Assembly: GCA_023382385.1 (NCBI GenBank)
Contig: JAHDVH010000003.1
Span: 248,001-312,000 of the forward strand
Direction of reading: 5' to 3'
Origin: a bacterium
GTDB lineage: Bacteria; Electryoneota; RPQS01
Length of the DNA: 64,000 nt
Part shown: piece after piece, positions 17,029 to 25,394 of the stretch
How positions within the stretch are numbered: the stretch's first letter is position 1
Layout of the letters: each line of letters opens with the position of its first letter
Position numbers and translations under genes: made by a program
The notes under the pieces: generated by a model
Told to the model about the DNA's origin: nothing
What the model saw: only the letters and a program-made list of their open reading frames with translations
Databases searched by the model: none

Positions 17029-18003
17029 CTAAAATATCACCCCAACCGAAACGCGATGCGTCAGGCCGAGGTCTTCGTGGTCTTCCAATGCGGCATGTAC
17101 GGCCAGACTGCCGAAGTGTAACCCTGCGCCAGCCGTAAATCGTTCTCCGTTCATCCCGCCCCGTAGCGCAACGGTGTTCGCAATCAAGTACTCGGCGCCG
17201 ATGTGCGGCTCGATCGAGACAGGTCCTGCGTCTACGACTTCCGCTTCACCACGACTCTCAAATCGCGTCTCTGCATCAGCTGCAAGAGTGAGTTCCGCGT
17301 TCATGGCATGCAACGGAGCAGACCAACTTCCTCCAACTACGAGGCTCGGCAGAATTGACTCTGTTCGACCTGTTGACCAAGCCATCGTCGACGTAGTCAC
17401 GTCTTTGATTACGGCTCCAATTTCACTGCGATCGCCAACTGTTCGGTGAACGCCAACGTCGAAGCCTAAACCGATTGCGGTCTCACTCGCCACTGTCTTG
17501 TTCAAGAGCTTGGCTGTTCCGCCGACGTCCCACCCACGGCCAAGAGTCTTTCCCCCGGAAGCCATCACCGCCCATTCATGATCTCCCGTTTGTCCATCTG
17601 CAATTACGCGATTCGCGTCGGAGAGTGGCTGGGTAGGATCTTCAAGCTTCGTGAGCGGAATATCTGTGACCCTTGAATACAGAACTGTCACGGCACCAGC
17701 CACATGATTGTGCATCGGGGTGGCGTATGCCAAGTAATCATAAGTAAAAAGGTTGTCAAACTGGGAAGCATGCATGAATTCAACTGAGCGCTTCGACAGT
17801 CCGGCAAGGCTTGCGGGATTGTAGTAACCCGCAGTTGCCGGCAATGGGGATGCAGTTGCTGCACCGCCCATAGCAAGTGCGCGTGCACCTGCCCCTAGGT
17901 CCAGAAACTCCCCAGCGTAGCGACCGATAACCCATTGCGCACAAGCGGTTTGGGTCATAACCATGAGGGCCACAACAATCCCCCAGCATCGCATGATCAG
18001 CAT
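17029..18003 (-). CDS. PorV/PorQ family outer-membrane protein
   Basis: A 324-residue exported barrel. The frame is open upstream to 18198, but only the ATG at 18003 has a ribosome site (GGAG, 6 bases upstream) and directly opens a signal peptide (CWGIVVALMVMTQTACAQ). The mature start FLDLGAGARALAMGGAATA and the PATAGYYNPASLAGL motif are the PorV/PorQ signature. The rest alternates Gly/aromatic strands to a C-terminal HRVSVGVIF. PorV proteins in Bacteroidota serve as T9SS shuttle components, but the wider family includes uncharacterised barrels. The 191 bases upstream (18004-18194) contain no gene and no promoter I can call with confidence. Confidence 0.75.
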   Translation of the reverse strand: MLIMRCWGIVVALMVMTQTACAQWVIGRYAGEFLDLGAGARALAMGGAATASPLPATAGYYNPASLAGLSKRSVEFMHASQFDNLFTYDYLAYATPMHNHVAGAVTVLYSRVTDIPLTKLEDPTQPLSDANRVIADGQTGDHEWAVMASGGKTLGRGWDVGGTAKLLNKTVASETAIGLGFDVGVHRTVGDRSEIGAVIKDVTTSTMAWSTGRTESILPSLVVGGSWSAPLHAMNAELTLAADAETRFESRGEAEVVDAGPVSIEPHIGAEYLIANTVALRGGMNGERFTAGAGLHFGSLAVHAALEDHEDLGLTHRVSVGVIF

Positions 18004-18194
18004 GCCTTGCTCCAATCGTTGCATCTTAAGTCCATCGTCAACACGCGATACACAACGATTACAAACTATCATAATCTTGCATATTGAGCGGTGAAGTACA
18101 AAGCTGTGATCAATAATACTGTGGCGGAGTTCGCCGATGGCCCTCCACTTATTTGGCCTATATTCTGTAAAAATAAGGATAAACTGATGGAGAG

Positions 18195-20804
18195 TCAAGA
18201 ACTTTTGGACGGCTTTGCACTCTCGCGATTTTCAACTAAACTCTTAATTTCATATAATTTAGCCAGTGCATCGCGAGGAGTTAAGTCATCCAGATTGAGG
18301 CTTCGGAGGGCATCCGTTACTCTCTGAGTATCGGATTCAAATAGAGTTAGCTGGACACGGGGAGTGTTTATTGGGGGTGGTTGATTGGACTTGGCGGGGT
18401 TTTCTTCCCAGCTTGGAAGCAGTTCCCGCGCTCGCTTGACGACTTCGTCAGGCAATCCGGCCAAACGTGCGACTTCGATTCCATATGAGCGGTCAGTTTC
18501 GCCGCGTGAAATCCGATGGAGAAAAACAACGCGATCCCCCCATTCCTCAACGTCCACCCGCGCGTTAAAGATCCGAGGGAAAAACGTGGTCATCTTATTT
18601 AATTCGTGATAGTGTGTTGCAAAGAGCGTTTTGCCGGCAACTTCTGAGTGTTCATGAAGATACTCCGTGATTGCCCATGCCAATGAAAGTCCGTCATAGG
18701 TAGATGTCCCGCGGCCAACCTCGTCAAGGATCATCAGCGACTTGCGAGTAGCATGCCGCAGAATGTTTGAGACCTCTGACATTTCCACGAGAAAAGTCGA
18801 CTCACCTCCGGCAAGATTGTCACCTGCTCCGATCCGCGTAAAGATGCGGTCTACTACTCCAATTTCTGCAGACTCAGCCGGAACAAACGATCCCATCTGT
18901 GCGAGCAAGACTATCAGAGCGGCTTGACGCAAGTAGGTGGACTTACCTGACATATTCGGTCCAGTGAGGATCATAATCTGCTGTTCGTCCGGATCCAGGT
19001 AGAGATCGTTGGGAATAAAACCGCTTCCTTGCGAGACCAAGTGTTCGACGACTGGGTGACGGCCTTTCGTAATACTTAGTTTCACCCCATCTCCCACTCG
19101 AGGCCGAACAAATTGACGCTCACGAGCAATCATCGCCAAACTGACAAGAACATCTAACTCTGCAAGCGCGCGTGCGATCTTTGTGAGTTCTTGAGCGCGG
19201 CTTACCAGTTCTGCGCGCAAGGATTCCCAGATTTCCTCTTCAATACCGGCGATTTTCTCGTCGGCGTGAAGAATCTTTTCTTCCCATGACTTCAGTTCAG
19301 GTGTAACATAGCGCTCGGCGCCTGTCAACGTCTGTTTGCGAATATAGTCCGCCGGTATGCGGTCCTGATGAGCGTTGGTCACTTCAATGTAGTACCCGAA
19401 GACCTTGTTGTAACCTATCTTCAGCGATGGTATACCGGTTCTATTGCGCTCCTTGACTTGATGCTCCTGCATCCAAGTCCGTGCTCGTGTTCCAATGGTT
19501 CGCAATTCGTCGAGTTCTGCGGAGTAGCCGACTCTGATGGCCTTGCCCTCACCAATCATCGCTGGCGGATCTTCAACAAGGATTGATGAGATCAGACCAG
19601 TGATTTCCTGCGGCATGCGAAGCTCGCTTTCCAAACGACACAGAGGAGATCCCGATTGTTTTGTCAAGAGCTTTAAAACAGCCGGAAGTTTCTCAAGCGT
19701 GTTTCGAATCGCCACTGCGTCGCGCGGGGACGCACGCCGAGTTGTCAGGCGGGAGAGAAGTCGTTGCAAATCCGACGTATCACGCAACTGGTCGGAGAGC
19801 TGATTGGCCAGTTGTGCATCCAGATAAAGCGTCTCTACTGAGTCCAGGCGCAGATTGATCTCAGCAATGTCCGTCAGAGGAGCGAGTAGCCACCGACGAA
19901 GAAGTCGTCCGCCAGCCGCTGTGCGTGTGCGATCTATCGCCGCAAGCAGCGTCGCATCGCGCCTGCCGCTAAGTGACTCCACCAGTTCGAGATTCCTTCG
20001 TGTGGATGCGTCGAGCACCAGCTCACGGCCGACACTAAACACTCGAAGGTCCGGAAGTAACTCCACCGGGTTCTTATGCTGAGCTCTCAAGTAGTGCAAA
20101 AGCGCACCCGCAGCTTGCACGGCAGGAGACATGTCATTCAATCCATAGCCTTTCAGATTCGCAACATTCAGGTGCGTCCGTAAAGCTCGGTCTGCTCCGT
20201 CTTCTGCAAAGTGCCAGCGCGGCACAGGCGTGATTGTGCAATCCGGTAGTTCAGTCAGCAACTCGCGCGAGCGTATCTCTTCCTCCGCTGACACGATCAA
20301 CTCTGCCGGTTCCAACGCCTGCAAGCGAGCTGGAAGCTCGGACAGGGGTAAAATTCCAGCAAAGAACTCCTGCGCGGTTACATCTGCATAGGCCAGACCG
20401 CAATGCGCTTCATCCAAATACAAAGCTGCAAGATAGTTGTTTCGCTGCTCTTCTAACTGATTGACCGAAAACGTCGTTCCAGCCGACACAACTTCGGTAA
20501 CACCACGCTTGACGATACCTTTAGCTTGCCTGGGGTCCTCCAACTGATCGCAGACTGCGACACGGTATCCTGCACGTGTCATTCTGCTAAGATAGTTTTC
20601 CAGCTGATGGTGCGGAAATCCCGCAAGTGGAACATCGCCTTCTTTGCCGTTGTTGCGTTTGGTCAGCGTCAACCCAAGCACTTCCGAGGCAGTTCTTGCG
20701 TCATCGTAGAAAAGCTCGTAGAAGTCACCCATGCGGTAGAACAGGATCACGTCCGGGTACTGGGACTTGATCTCAGCGTACTGTTTGAGCATGGGTGTTG
20801 ACAT
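18195..20804 (-). CDS. mutS: DNA mismatch repair protein MutS
   Basis: Recognises mismatches and small loops. The 869 residues include the mismatch-binding N-terminus with the F-x-E element (RMGDFYELFYDDA, near residue 25-37), the connector and lever domains, the ATPase with Walker A TGPNMSGKSTYLRQ (~615-628) and Walker B LMILDEVGRGTSTYDG, and the C-terminal helical domain. A QLTLF motif at about 818-822 matches the beta-clamp-binding consensus, typical of MutS1. No mutL is in the window. It is 78 bases downstream of the SPOR-domain gene, separated by a GC-rich hairpin. Confidence 0.97.
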   Translation of the reverse strand: MSTPMLKQYAEIKSQYPDVILFYRMGDFYELFYDDARTASEVLGLTLTKRNNGKEGDVPLAGFPHHQLENYLSRMTRAGYRVAVCDQLEDPRQAKGIVKRGVTEVVSAGTTFSVNQLEEQRNNYLAALYLDEAHCGLAYADVTAQEFFAGILPLSELPARLQALEPAELIVSAEEEIRSRELLTELPDCTITPVPRWHFAEDGADRALRTHLNVANLKGYGLNDMSPAVQAAGALLHYLRAQHKNPVELLPDLRVFSVGRELVLDASTRRNLELVESLSGRRDATLLAAIDRTRTAAGGRLLRRWLLAPLTDIAEINLRLDSVETLYLDAQLANQLSDQLRDTSDLQRLLSRLTTRRASPRDAVAIRNTLEKLPAVLKLLTKQSGSPLCRLESELRMPQEITGLISSILVEDPPAMIGEGKAIRVGYSAELDELRTIGTRARTWMQEHQVKERNRTGIPSLKIGYNKVFGYYIEVTNAHQDRIPADYIRKQTLTGAERYVTPELKSWEEKILHADEKIAGIEEEIWESLRAELVSRAQELTKIARALAELDVLVSLAMIARERQFVRPRVGDGVKLSITKGRHPVVEHLVSQGSGFIPNDLYLDPDEQQIMILTGPNMSGKSTYLRQAALIVLLAQMGSFVPAESAEIGVVDRIFTRIGAGDNLAGGESTFLVEMSEVSNILRHATRKSLMILDEVGRGTSTYDGLSLAWAITEYLHEHSEVAGKTLFATHYHELNKMTTFFPRIFNARVDVEEWGDRVVFLHRISRGETDRSYGIEVARLAGLPDEVVKRARELLPSWEENPAKSNQPPPINTPRVQLTLFESDTQRVTDALRSLNLDDLTPRDALAKLYEIKSLVENRESAKPSKSS

Positions 20805-20832
20805 GATATTGAAAATACTTCAGTCGTGAAAC

Positions 20833-20851
20833 GCCGCCCCTCGGGGACGGC
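20833..20851. other. GC-rich inverted repeat between SPOR gene and mutS
   Basis: An 8-bp stem with a 3-base loop (GCCGTCCC/GGGGCGGC on the minus strand, one G-U pair), lying 31-49 bases downstream of the SPOR gene stop. It is followed on the minus strand by GTTTCAC, not a proper U-run, so it may stabilise an mRNA end or act as a weak or factor-dependent terminator. Confidence 0.45.
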
Positions 20852-20882
20852 GCGGTAAATGAGATAGGTTTCTACTGAGGAG

Positions 20883-21809
20883 CTAAGGTGAAGTTACCAA
20901 TACAGCAGGGCAATTGTGCTTCGCTTTGATCTGATCCCCGATTCGGCGAGCAATCTCCTTCTTTGCATACCCACCCACGCGAACTTGCAGCAAGTGATCC
21001 TTTGGCACCAGTTCAACTCTATATCCGTCTTTACGAAGTTTCTCGGCAAATTTGTTCGCGTTCTCGTGGTTGCCAAAAGCACCGACCTGGATGTACCACT
21101 CTCCTGCATCCGTTGCATCGAAATCAATTGGAGTCGTAGGCTCCGTTAGAACTTGGACATCTGGAGTGACTTCCTGCTGCTGCAGAGCTGCCGGCACGTC
21201 TGTTTCGGCGTTCGGCTTGGTCAGCTTCTTCTCGTCCTTCAGACCAGCTGCCTGCAGCTCGTTCACTGATTCCGCGGCTTTCGCATTGTAGTCAAGCGTA
21301 AAACCTGATTCTGTTGCCTCGCGTGACTTCGCTTCTAAGGAGTCGGGCTGTTCAGAATGCTGCTCCTCGCGGGCCTGACGCGAGGGATCCAGCCTTTCCA
21401 CGTTTGACCTTGTGGATTTCGCAATCAGCGGCCTCTCGACCTCATACGCAGAGGGTGAAAAGTTCTCCGGTCCACCGGTCGACTTCCCGGGCGCAGCTTC
21501 CAACACGAGCGCCGAAATGTCGATTCCCATGCTTGCGGCTTGCAACAATCTTTCCTGTGCAAACTCGTCGCAGTCGGTACCGGGGAATCGTGCAGAAATC
21601 TCTCGATAGATAAAACACGCCTCAATTGCATTAGGCTCACGAAGAGCGTCAAGCAGAAGCTGGTACCGCTCTGGAGCGCCGGACTCTGCGATGATCTGTT
21701 GCGCCTCCAGTATGCGGCCCTCACGAAGCAAGTCAACTGGCGACTTTTTCACCGACTGGGCCAGACATGCCGAAGACAGCATGAGCATTGTCAAACAAAG
21801 TCTAAACAT
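20883..21809 (-). CDS. Secreted protein with C-terminal SPOR domain
   Basis: A 308-residue exported protein. The ATG at 21809 overlaps the lapB stop by 8 bases and opens a signal peptide (FRLCLTMLMLSSACLAQ); the upstream in-frame ATG is inside lapB. After a short helical domain (residues ~25-100, ILEAQQIIAESGAPERYQLLL) comes a long low-complexity linker rich in Glu, Ser, Lys and Ala, then the SPOR domain (EWYIQVGAFGNHENANKFAEKL to the end), which binds denuded glycan strands at division sites. It probably acts in the periplasm at the septum. Its coupling to lapA-lapB suggests linked envelope functions. Confidence 0.85.
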   Translation of the reverse strand: MFRLCLTMLMLSSACLAQSVKKSPVDLLREGRILEAQQIIAESGAPERYQLLLDALREPNAIEACFIYREISARFPGTDCDEFAQERLLQAASMGIDISALVLEAAPGKSTGGPENFSPSAYEVERPLIAKSTRSNVERLDPSRQAREEQHSEQPDSLEAKSREATESGFTLDYNAKAAESVNELQAAGLKDEKKLTKPNAETDVPAALQQQEVTPDVQVLTEPTTPIDFDATDAGEWYIQVGAFGNHENANKFAEKLRKDGYRVELVPKDHLLQVRVGGYAKKEIARRIGDQIKAKHNCPAVLVTSP

Positions 21810-22944
21810 TGTACGTGTCAACTTTGTGACATTGAGGACACAACCAAATCGGCTCGCGGGAGACATGGCCGCAACTCGAACAGGAATACTCGTAATTCTC
21901 CTTCATCACACGCGAAAGCACGTCGCGCGACATGTTCAGTACTCCGTCCACATCATGCACGTCATGATAAAGGCGAATCAAGCGGCGTCGCAGCCAAAGG
22001 CTGTCGGGATTCTGCTCCAGCCCATCGCGAAGAACGGTAATCGCTCCACCAGCATCACCTTTCTTGCGCAAAAAGCGCGAAAGAGCCGCGTAAGCATGGA
22101 CGTTTTGCGGGTAGCTTTGAATCACGCTGCGGTATATCTGCTCGATTTCCGAGAATCTACCCAGGTCGAATAGCTGCGATTCCAGTCGCTCGAACGCCAC
22201 ATAGCTCTGTGCGGGATTCACGTCAATCAATCGACGCCAAATCTTGACGGCATCTTCTATGCGCCCCTCACGAACATAAGAATCGCCCCAGTAGAGATAC
22301 GGCGCAACCAGCATAGCATCATGCTTAATCGCTTGACGAAATTGGATGCGGCCGTCACGTTCTTTGCCGCCTGAGCAGATTCGCTGGCCTTCGAGAGTCT
22401 TGAGAATCGCGAGCCTTCTTGCCGCAGACGATGTACTGAGACCATTGAGCTTTTCGGCGGTCTCATAAGCTTGTTGCCATTGGCCCTGAGATGCAAGCAA
22501 TTCGCTTTTGTTCTGCAGAGCCCAAGCATCCTTCTTCGAAACACCCAACATCTGATTCACGCACTCAAGAGCGCGTCCGGTATCACCGGCACGAAGATAG
22601 TCATCCGTCAGAGCCCGATAGACATCGAGCTTCTGGCGGTCCGAGATATCACCGCGCAACGTCAAGGACCGATGAATCTTTATTGCGCGGGCAAGATCTC
22701 CGGATTGAGCGTAGAGTGCTCCAAGCCTCAGGTACGCATCAATATTTTCTGTGTCAGACGTTACGGTTTCGCGCAACTTTTGTATTGCGCGAGCGGTATC
22801 GCCGTCCAGCACAGCTTTCAATCCCTCCGCGTAAGGCGTAGTCTGGGAGACGCTGCGACGGACTTTCCAGTCTTTGAAGTAAGTCGCAGCACCAATTCCA
22901 CCGGCGACCAACAGAAGTAAAAAGAGAAACTCAAAGAAGCTCAT
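21802..22944 (-). CDS. lapB: LapB (YciM)-like membrane TPR protein with C-terminal rubredoxin-type zinc ribbon
   Basis: A 380-residue protein with the full LapB architecture: one N-terminal membrane helix (EFLFLLLLVAGGIGAATYF), basic juxtamembrane segment, about nine TPR repeats (from ~38 to 340) and a C-terminal metal site with two CxxC knuckles (YSCSSCGH and WLCPQCHK). In E. coli LapB links the FtsH protease to LpxC and so sets lipopolysaccharide synthesis. The same role here is inference; this lineage's LPS status is not known from the window. Start overlaps lapA by ATGA (22941-22944). Confidence 0.87.
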   Translation of the reverse strand: MSFFEFLFLLLLVAGGIGAATYFKDWKVRRSVSQTTPYAEGLKAVLDGDTARAIQKLRETVTSDTENIDAYLRLGALYAQSGDLARAIKIHRSLTLRGDISDRQKLDVYRALTDDYLRAGDTGRALECVNQMLGVSKKDAWALQNKSELLASQGQWQQAYETAEKLNGLSTSSAARRLAILKTLEGQRICSGGKERDGRIQFRQAIKHDAMLVAPYLYWGDSYVREGRIEDAVKIWRRLIDVNPAQSYVAFERLESQLFDLGRFSEIEQIYRSVIQSYPQNVHAYAALSRFLRKKGDAGGAITVLRDGLEQNPDSLWLRRRLIRLYHDVHDVDGVLNMSRDVLSRVMKENYEYSCSSCGHVSREPIWLCPQCHKVDTYNV

Positions 22945-23261
22945 GACGGATTGACTCCTGTGCCGGAAGTGTCTTCTTCAAGCGCGAAATTCCGCAGGCG
23001 CTCAAGCTCGTTTTGCAGCGCTTGATTTCGTCGCTTTTGCGCAGATATCTCACTTCGTAAGCGCAATTGATTTACAATGGCCACAAGCATGCTGGCCGCG
23101 TATCCCACTAATGCGGCCAGAAAGAGCATGAAGGAAAGCGGCAGATCCGGCGATTTCCATCCTATCAGCTCAATATGCACCTTGGGATCGGCATTCTGAG
23201 ATAGAAAACCGACCAAGAAGAATACTACAATCAGAATTATCAGCCAGCGAAGAATCCACAT
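22941..23261 (-). CDS. lapA: LapA-like (DUF1049) small inner-membrane protein
   Basis: A 106-residue protein with two membrane helices (ILRWLIILIVVFFLVGFLSQN and LPLSFMLFLAALVGYAASMLV) and a C-terminal coiled-coil-prone cytoplasmic segment (RLRSEISAQKRRNQALQNEL). The NADPKVHIELIGW stretch between the helices is the DUF1049 hallmark. It directly precedes lapB with an ATGA overlap, as in gammaproteobacteria. Confidence 0.87.
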   Translation of the reverse strand: MWILRWLIILIVVFFLVGFLSQNADPKVHIELIGWKSPDLPLSFMLFLAALVGYAASMLVAIVNQLRLRSEISAQKRRNQALQNELERLRNFALEEDTSGTGVNPS

Positions 23262-23285
23262 GGCAATATCTCCATTTGTTGCGCG

Positions 23286-24677
23286 TCAGGACAGGCGCGC
23301 GCCGTGGAAGGTAAAACCCGACAATGCTTCCAATCGCACCTGCACAAGGTCCCCGACGCTCTCGCCATTCATTGAAAGAACTACGGGTCGAAAATCGGGT
23401 GTGCGGCCCGCCCACATGTTCTTATCCTTTGGCGCAGTGCCCTCTATCAATACGCTTGTCTGTTTTCCAAGTTGCGCCTCGTTACGCTCACGCGCGATAG
23501 ACTGCTGCAGAGTGATCAGACTCTCGAGGCGCTCTATCTTAACATTCTCTGAAACATCATCCTTCAAGCGCGAGGCCGCCTTGGTGAGGGGACGTTCCGA
23601 GTATTTAAACATGAAGGCCGTATCGTAGCGCACTTCTTGCATCAGTCTAAACGTATCCAGGAACTCGTCGTCGGACTCTGTGGGAAATCCTACTATTACA
23701 TCCGTTGAAAGCGCGAGATCAGGAATAATCTTTCGTGCCAGCTCAATGATCTCAAGATACCGCTCTCGAGTGTAAGGGCGGTTCATTTCCTTCAACACGC
23801 GATTATTCCCTGATTGCACAGGCAGATGCAAATAAGGGCAAATCTTCTCGTGGTCTCCCATGGTACGTAACAATTTCTCGGAAATATCCGAAGGATGCGA
23901 CGTCATGTAACGCACACGGGAGATACCAGAAATGCCGGCTACTGCAAGGAGGCAGTCCGCAAAATCGCGGCCTTCCCAGCGATAGGAGTCCACGTTTTGA
24001 CCCAACAGCATGACATCACGAACGCCCTGTTCGACCAAATGTTCGACTTCACGCAGAATGCTGGGCAGAGGGCGGCTGCGTTCGCGTCCACGAGTTCGAG
24101 GCACCACACAGAAGCTGCAGAATTTGTCGCAACCTCTGATGATCGTCACGAAGGCTGTCACTCCACCATGATGCCGCGGTAACACATCATCGTAAAGTTC
24201 TTCGCGCAGCAACGTGGTTTCCAGCAAGCCTGGAGTTCCGGGCGGGGAGATGAAACGCTCTTCAAGCAGAATCGGTAACCGGCGATATGAGTCCGGGCCG
24301 ACCACCATGTCCACGTAGGGATGCGACTCCAACACCTCTTTCCGCTTGGCTTGCGCGACACATCCAAGTATCCCTATGACCATTGAAGGATTCTGCTTCT
24401 TGAGCGACGAGAGATTTGCAAGCTGTCCCAACGCCCTTACTTCAGCGGTTTCGCGTATCATGCACGTGTTCACGAGCACCACATCGGCCGAATCAGGCGA
24501 ATCGCAAAAACGATAGCCGGCCTCGCCAAGCATGCTTTCAATCGTCTGCGAGTCCGAAACGTTCATCTGACAGCCGTACGTCTGAATGAAGATGCGCGGG
24601 CCATTGCCGTTTACTCCGGCCAACGGGGCTCGTGCCGTCTCGGGCAGGTTGTGGGAAAGCGTAACTAACTCGTGCAC
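23286..24677 (-). CDS. miaB: tRNA-2-methylthio-N6-dimethylallyladenosine synthase MiaB
   Basis: Radical-SAM methylthiotransferase acting on A37 of tRNAs reading UNN codons. The 463 residues show the N-terminal UPF0004 domain with three cluster cysteines (QTYGCQMN, VNTCMI, ILGCVAQ), the radical-SAM CxxxCxxC (CDKFCSFCVVPRTRGRERSR, given here as GCDKFCSFC plus PRTRGRERSR), and a C-terminal TRAM domain. MTAB, the close paralogue, is less likely because of the YGCQMN and RGRERSR motifs. The start codon is GTG at 24677, 3 bases after the sfsA stop. Confidence 0.95.
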   Translation of the reverse strand: MHELVTLSHNLPETARAPLAGVNGNGPRIFIQTYGCQMNVSDSQTIESMLGEAGYRFCDSPDSADVVLVNTCMIRETAEVRALGQLANLSSLKKQNPSMVIGILGCVAQAKRKEVLESHPYVDMVVGPDSYRRLPILLEERFISPPGTPGLLETTLLREELYDDVLPRHHGGVTAFVTIIRGCDKFCSFCVVPRTRGRERSRPLPSILREVEHLVEQGVRDVMLLGQNVDSYRWEGRDFADCLLAVAGISGISRVRYMTSHPSDISEKLLRTMGDHEKICPYLHLPVQSGNNRVLKEMNRPYTRERYLEIIELARKIIPDLALSTDVIVGFPTESDDEFLDTFRLMQEVRYDTAFMFKYSERPLTKAASRLKDDVSENVKIERLESLITLQQSIARERNEAQLGKQTSVLIEGTAPKDKNMWAGRTPDFRPVVLSMNGESVGDLVQVRLEALSGFTFHGARLS

Positions 24678-24680
24678 GGT

Positions 24681-25370
24681 TTACAAATCAATTGTGATGG
24701 GTTTGTTTAATCTAATTTCCGACTCAGACACGAAAGCTTGCATTGCGAGGAGCTTCACTCCTGTTTGATAAGCATCTCGCAGTGTTGTCCCGTATACCGG
24801 ATCAATTTCGTCAGCAGGTGAGAATTTTCGCGCGAGGTGGTGCTGTACAACGTAGAGCATGTAGGCTTCGCGGCCCGACAAGACAAACTCCATGAGTTCA
24901 TGCAGGTGTCGCGTTCCGCGCTCGGTCACGCTGTCGGGAAACTGAGCAATTCCATCTTCGACCAAAGTCACGTTCTTGACTTCAAGCAGCGCGTCCTCGT
25001 CGCCCAACATGAAGTCGATCCGAGATCCGCTTGGTAACTTATGTTCGCGGCGGAATCTGGTGAACTTTGAGAGTTCCGGAATTGCACCCTGCTCGAGTGC
25101 TTCCGCCGTTATCACATTCGGCACCTGCGTATTGATGCCTACCCATGATCCGGCAATTTCAACCAACTCCCAAGTGTAGGGAATCTTGCGCGTCGGAGAA
25201 TCCGAATAACTGATCAGGACGGGTGCACCGGCGATACACAGACCCTTCATGCTGCCCGTGTTCGGTGTCACTGCCGTTATCACGCCGCCTTCATCAAGCA
25301 AGATGTCAGCCAGGAACCGTTTGTAACGCCTGACCAGTTGTCCCCGCAAAAGTGGTTTTGGCAGCAACAT
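24681..25370 (-). CDS. sfsA: Sugar fermentation stimulation protein SfsA
   Basis: A 229-residue SfsA homologue, a DNA-binding protein with a nuclease-like fold whose physiological role is unclear. Family features are RRYKRFLADILLD, the HVPNTG-type segment changed to AVTPNTGSMKGLC, WELVEIAGSWVGINTQVPN, SRIDFMLG and EVKNVTLVEDGIAQFPDSVTERGTRHL with the conserved E-x-K and D-F catalytic-like acids. It lies between hisS (24 bases) and miaB (3 bases). Confidence 0.93.
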   Translation of the reverse strand: MLLPKPLLRGQLVRRYKRFLADILLDEGGVITAVTPNTGSMKGLCIAGAPVLISYSDSPTRKIPYTWELVEIAGSWVGINTQVPNVITAEALEQGAIPELSKFTRFRREHKLPSGSRIDFMLGDEDALLEVKNVTLVEDGIAQFPDSVTERGTRHLHELMEFVLSGREAYMLYVVQHHLARKFSPADEIDPVYGTTLRDAYQTGVKLLAMQAFVSESEIRLNKPITIDL

Positions 25371-25394
25371 CGCGTGATGGAGCGAGGCAATTCC

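Noticed and set aside
18004-18198. Extension of the PorV-like gene to a TTG at 18198
   Set aside because: The extra residues lack signal-peptide character and would place a signal sequence internally; the ATG at 18003 has a good ribosome site.
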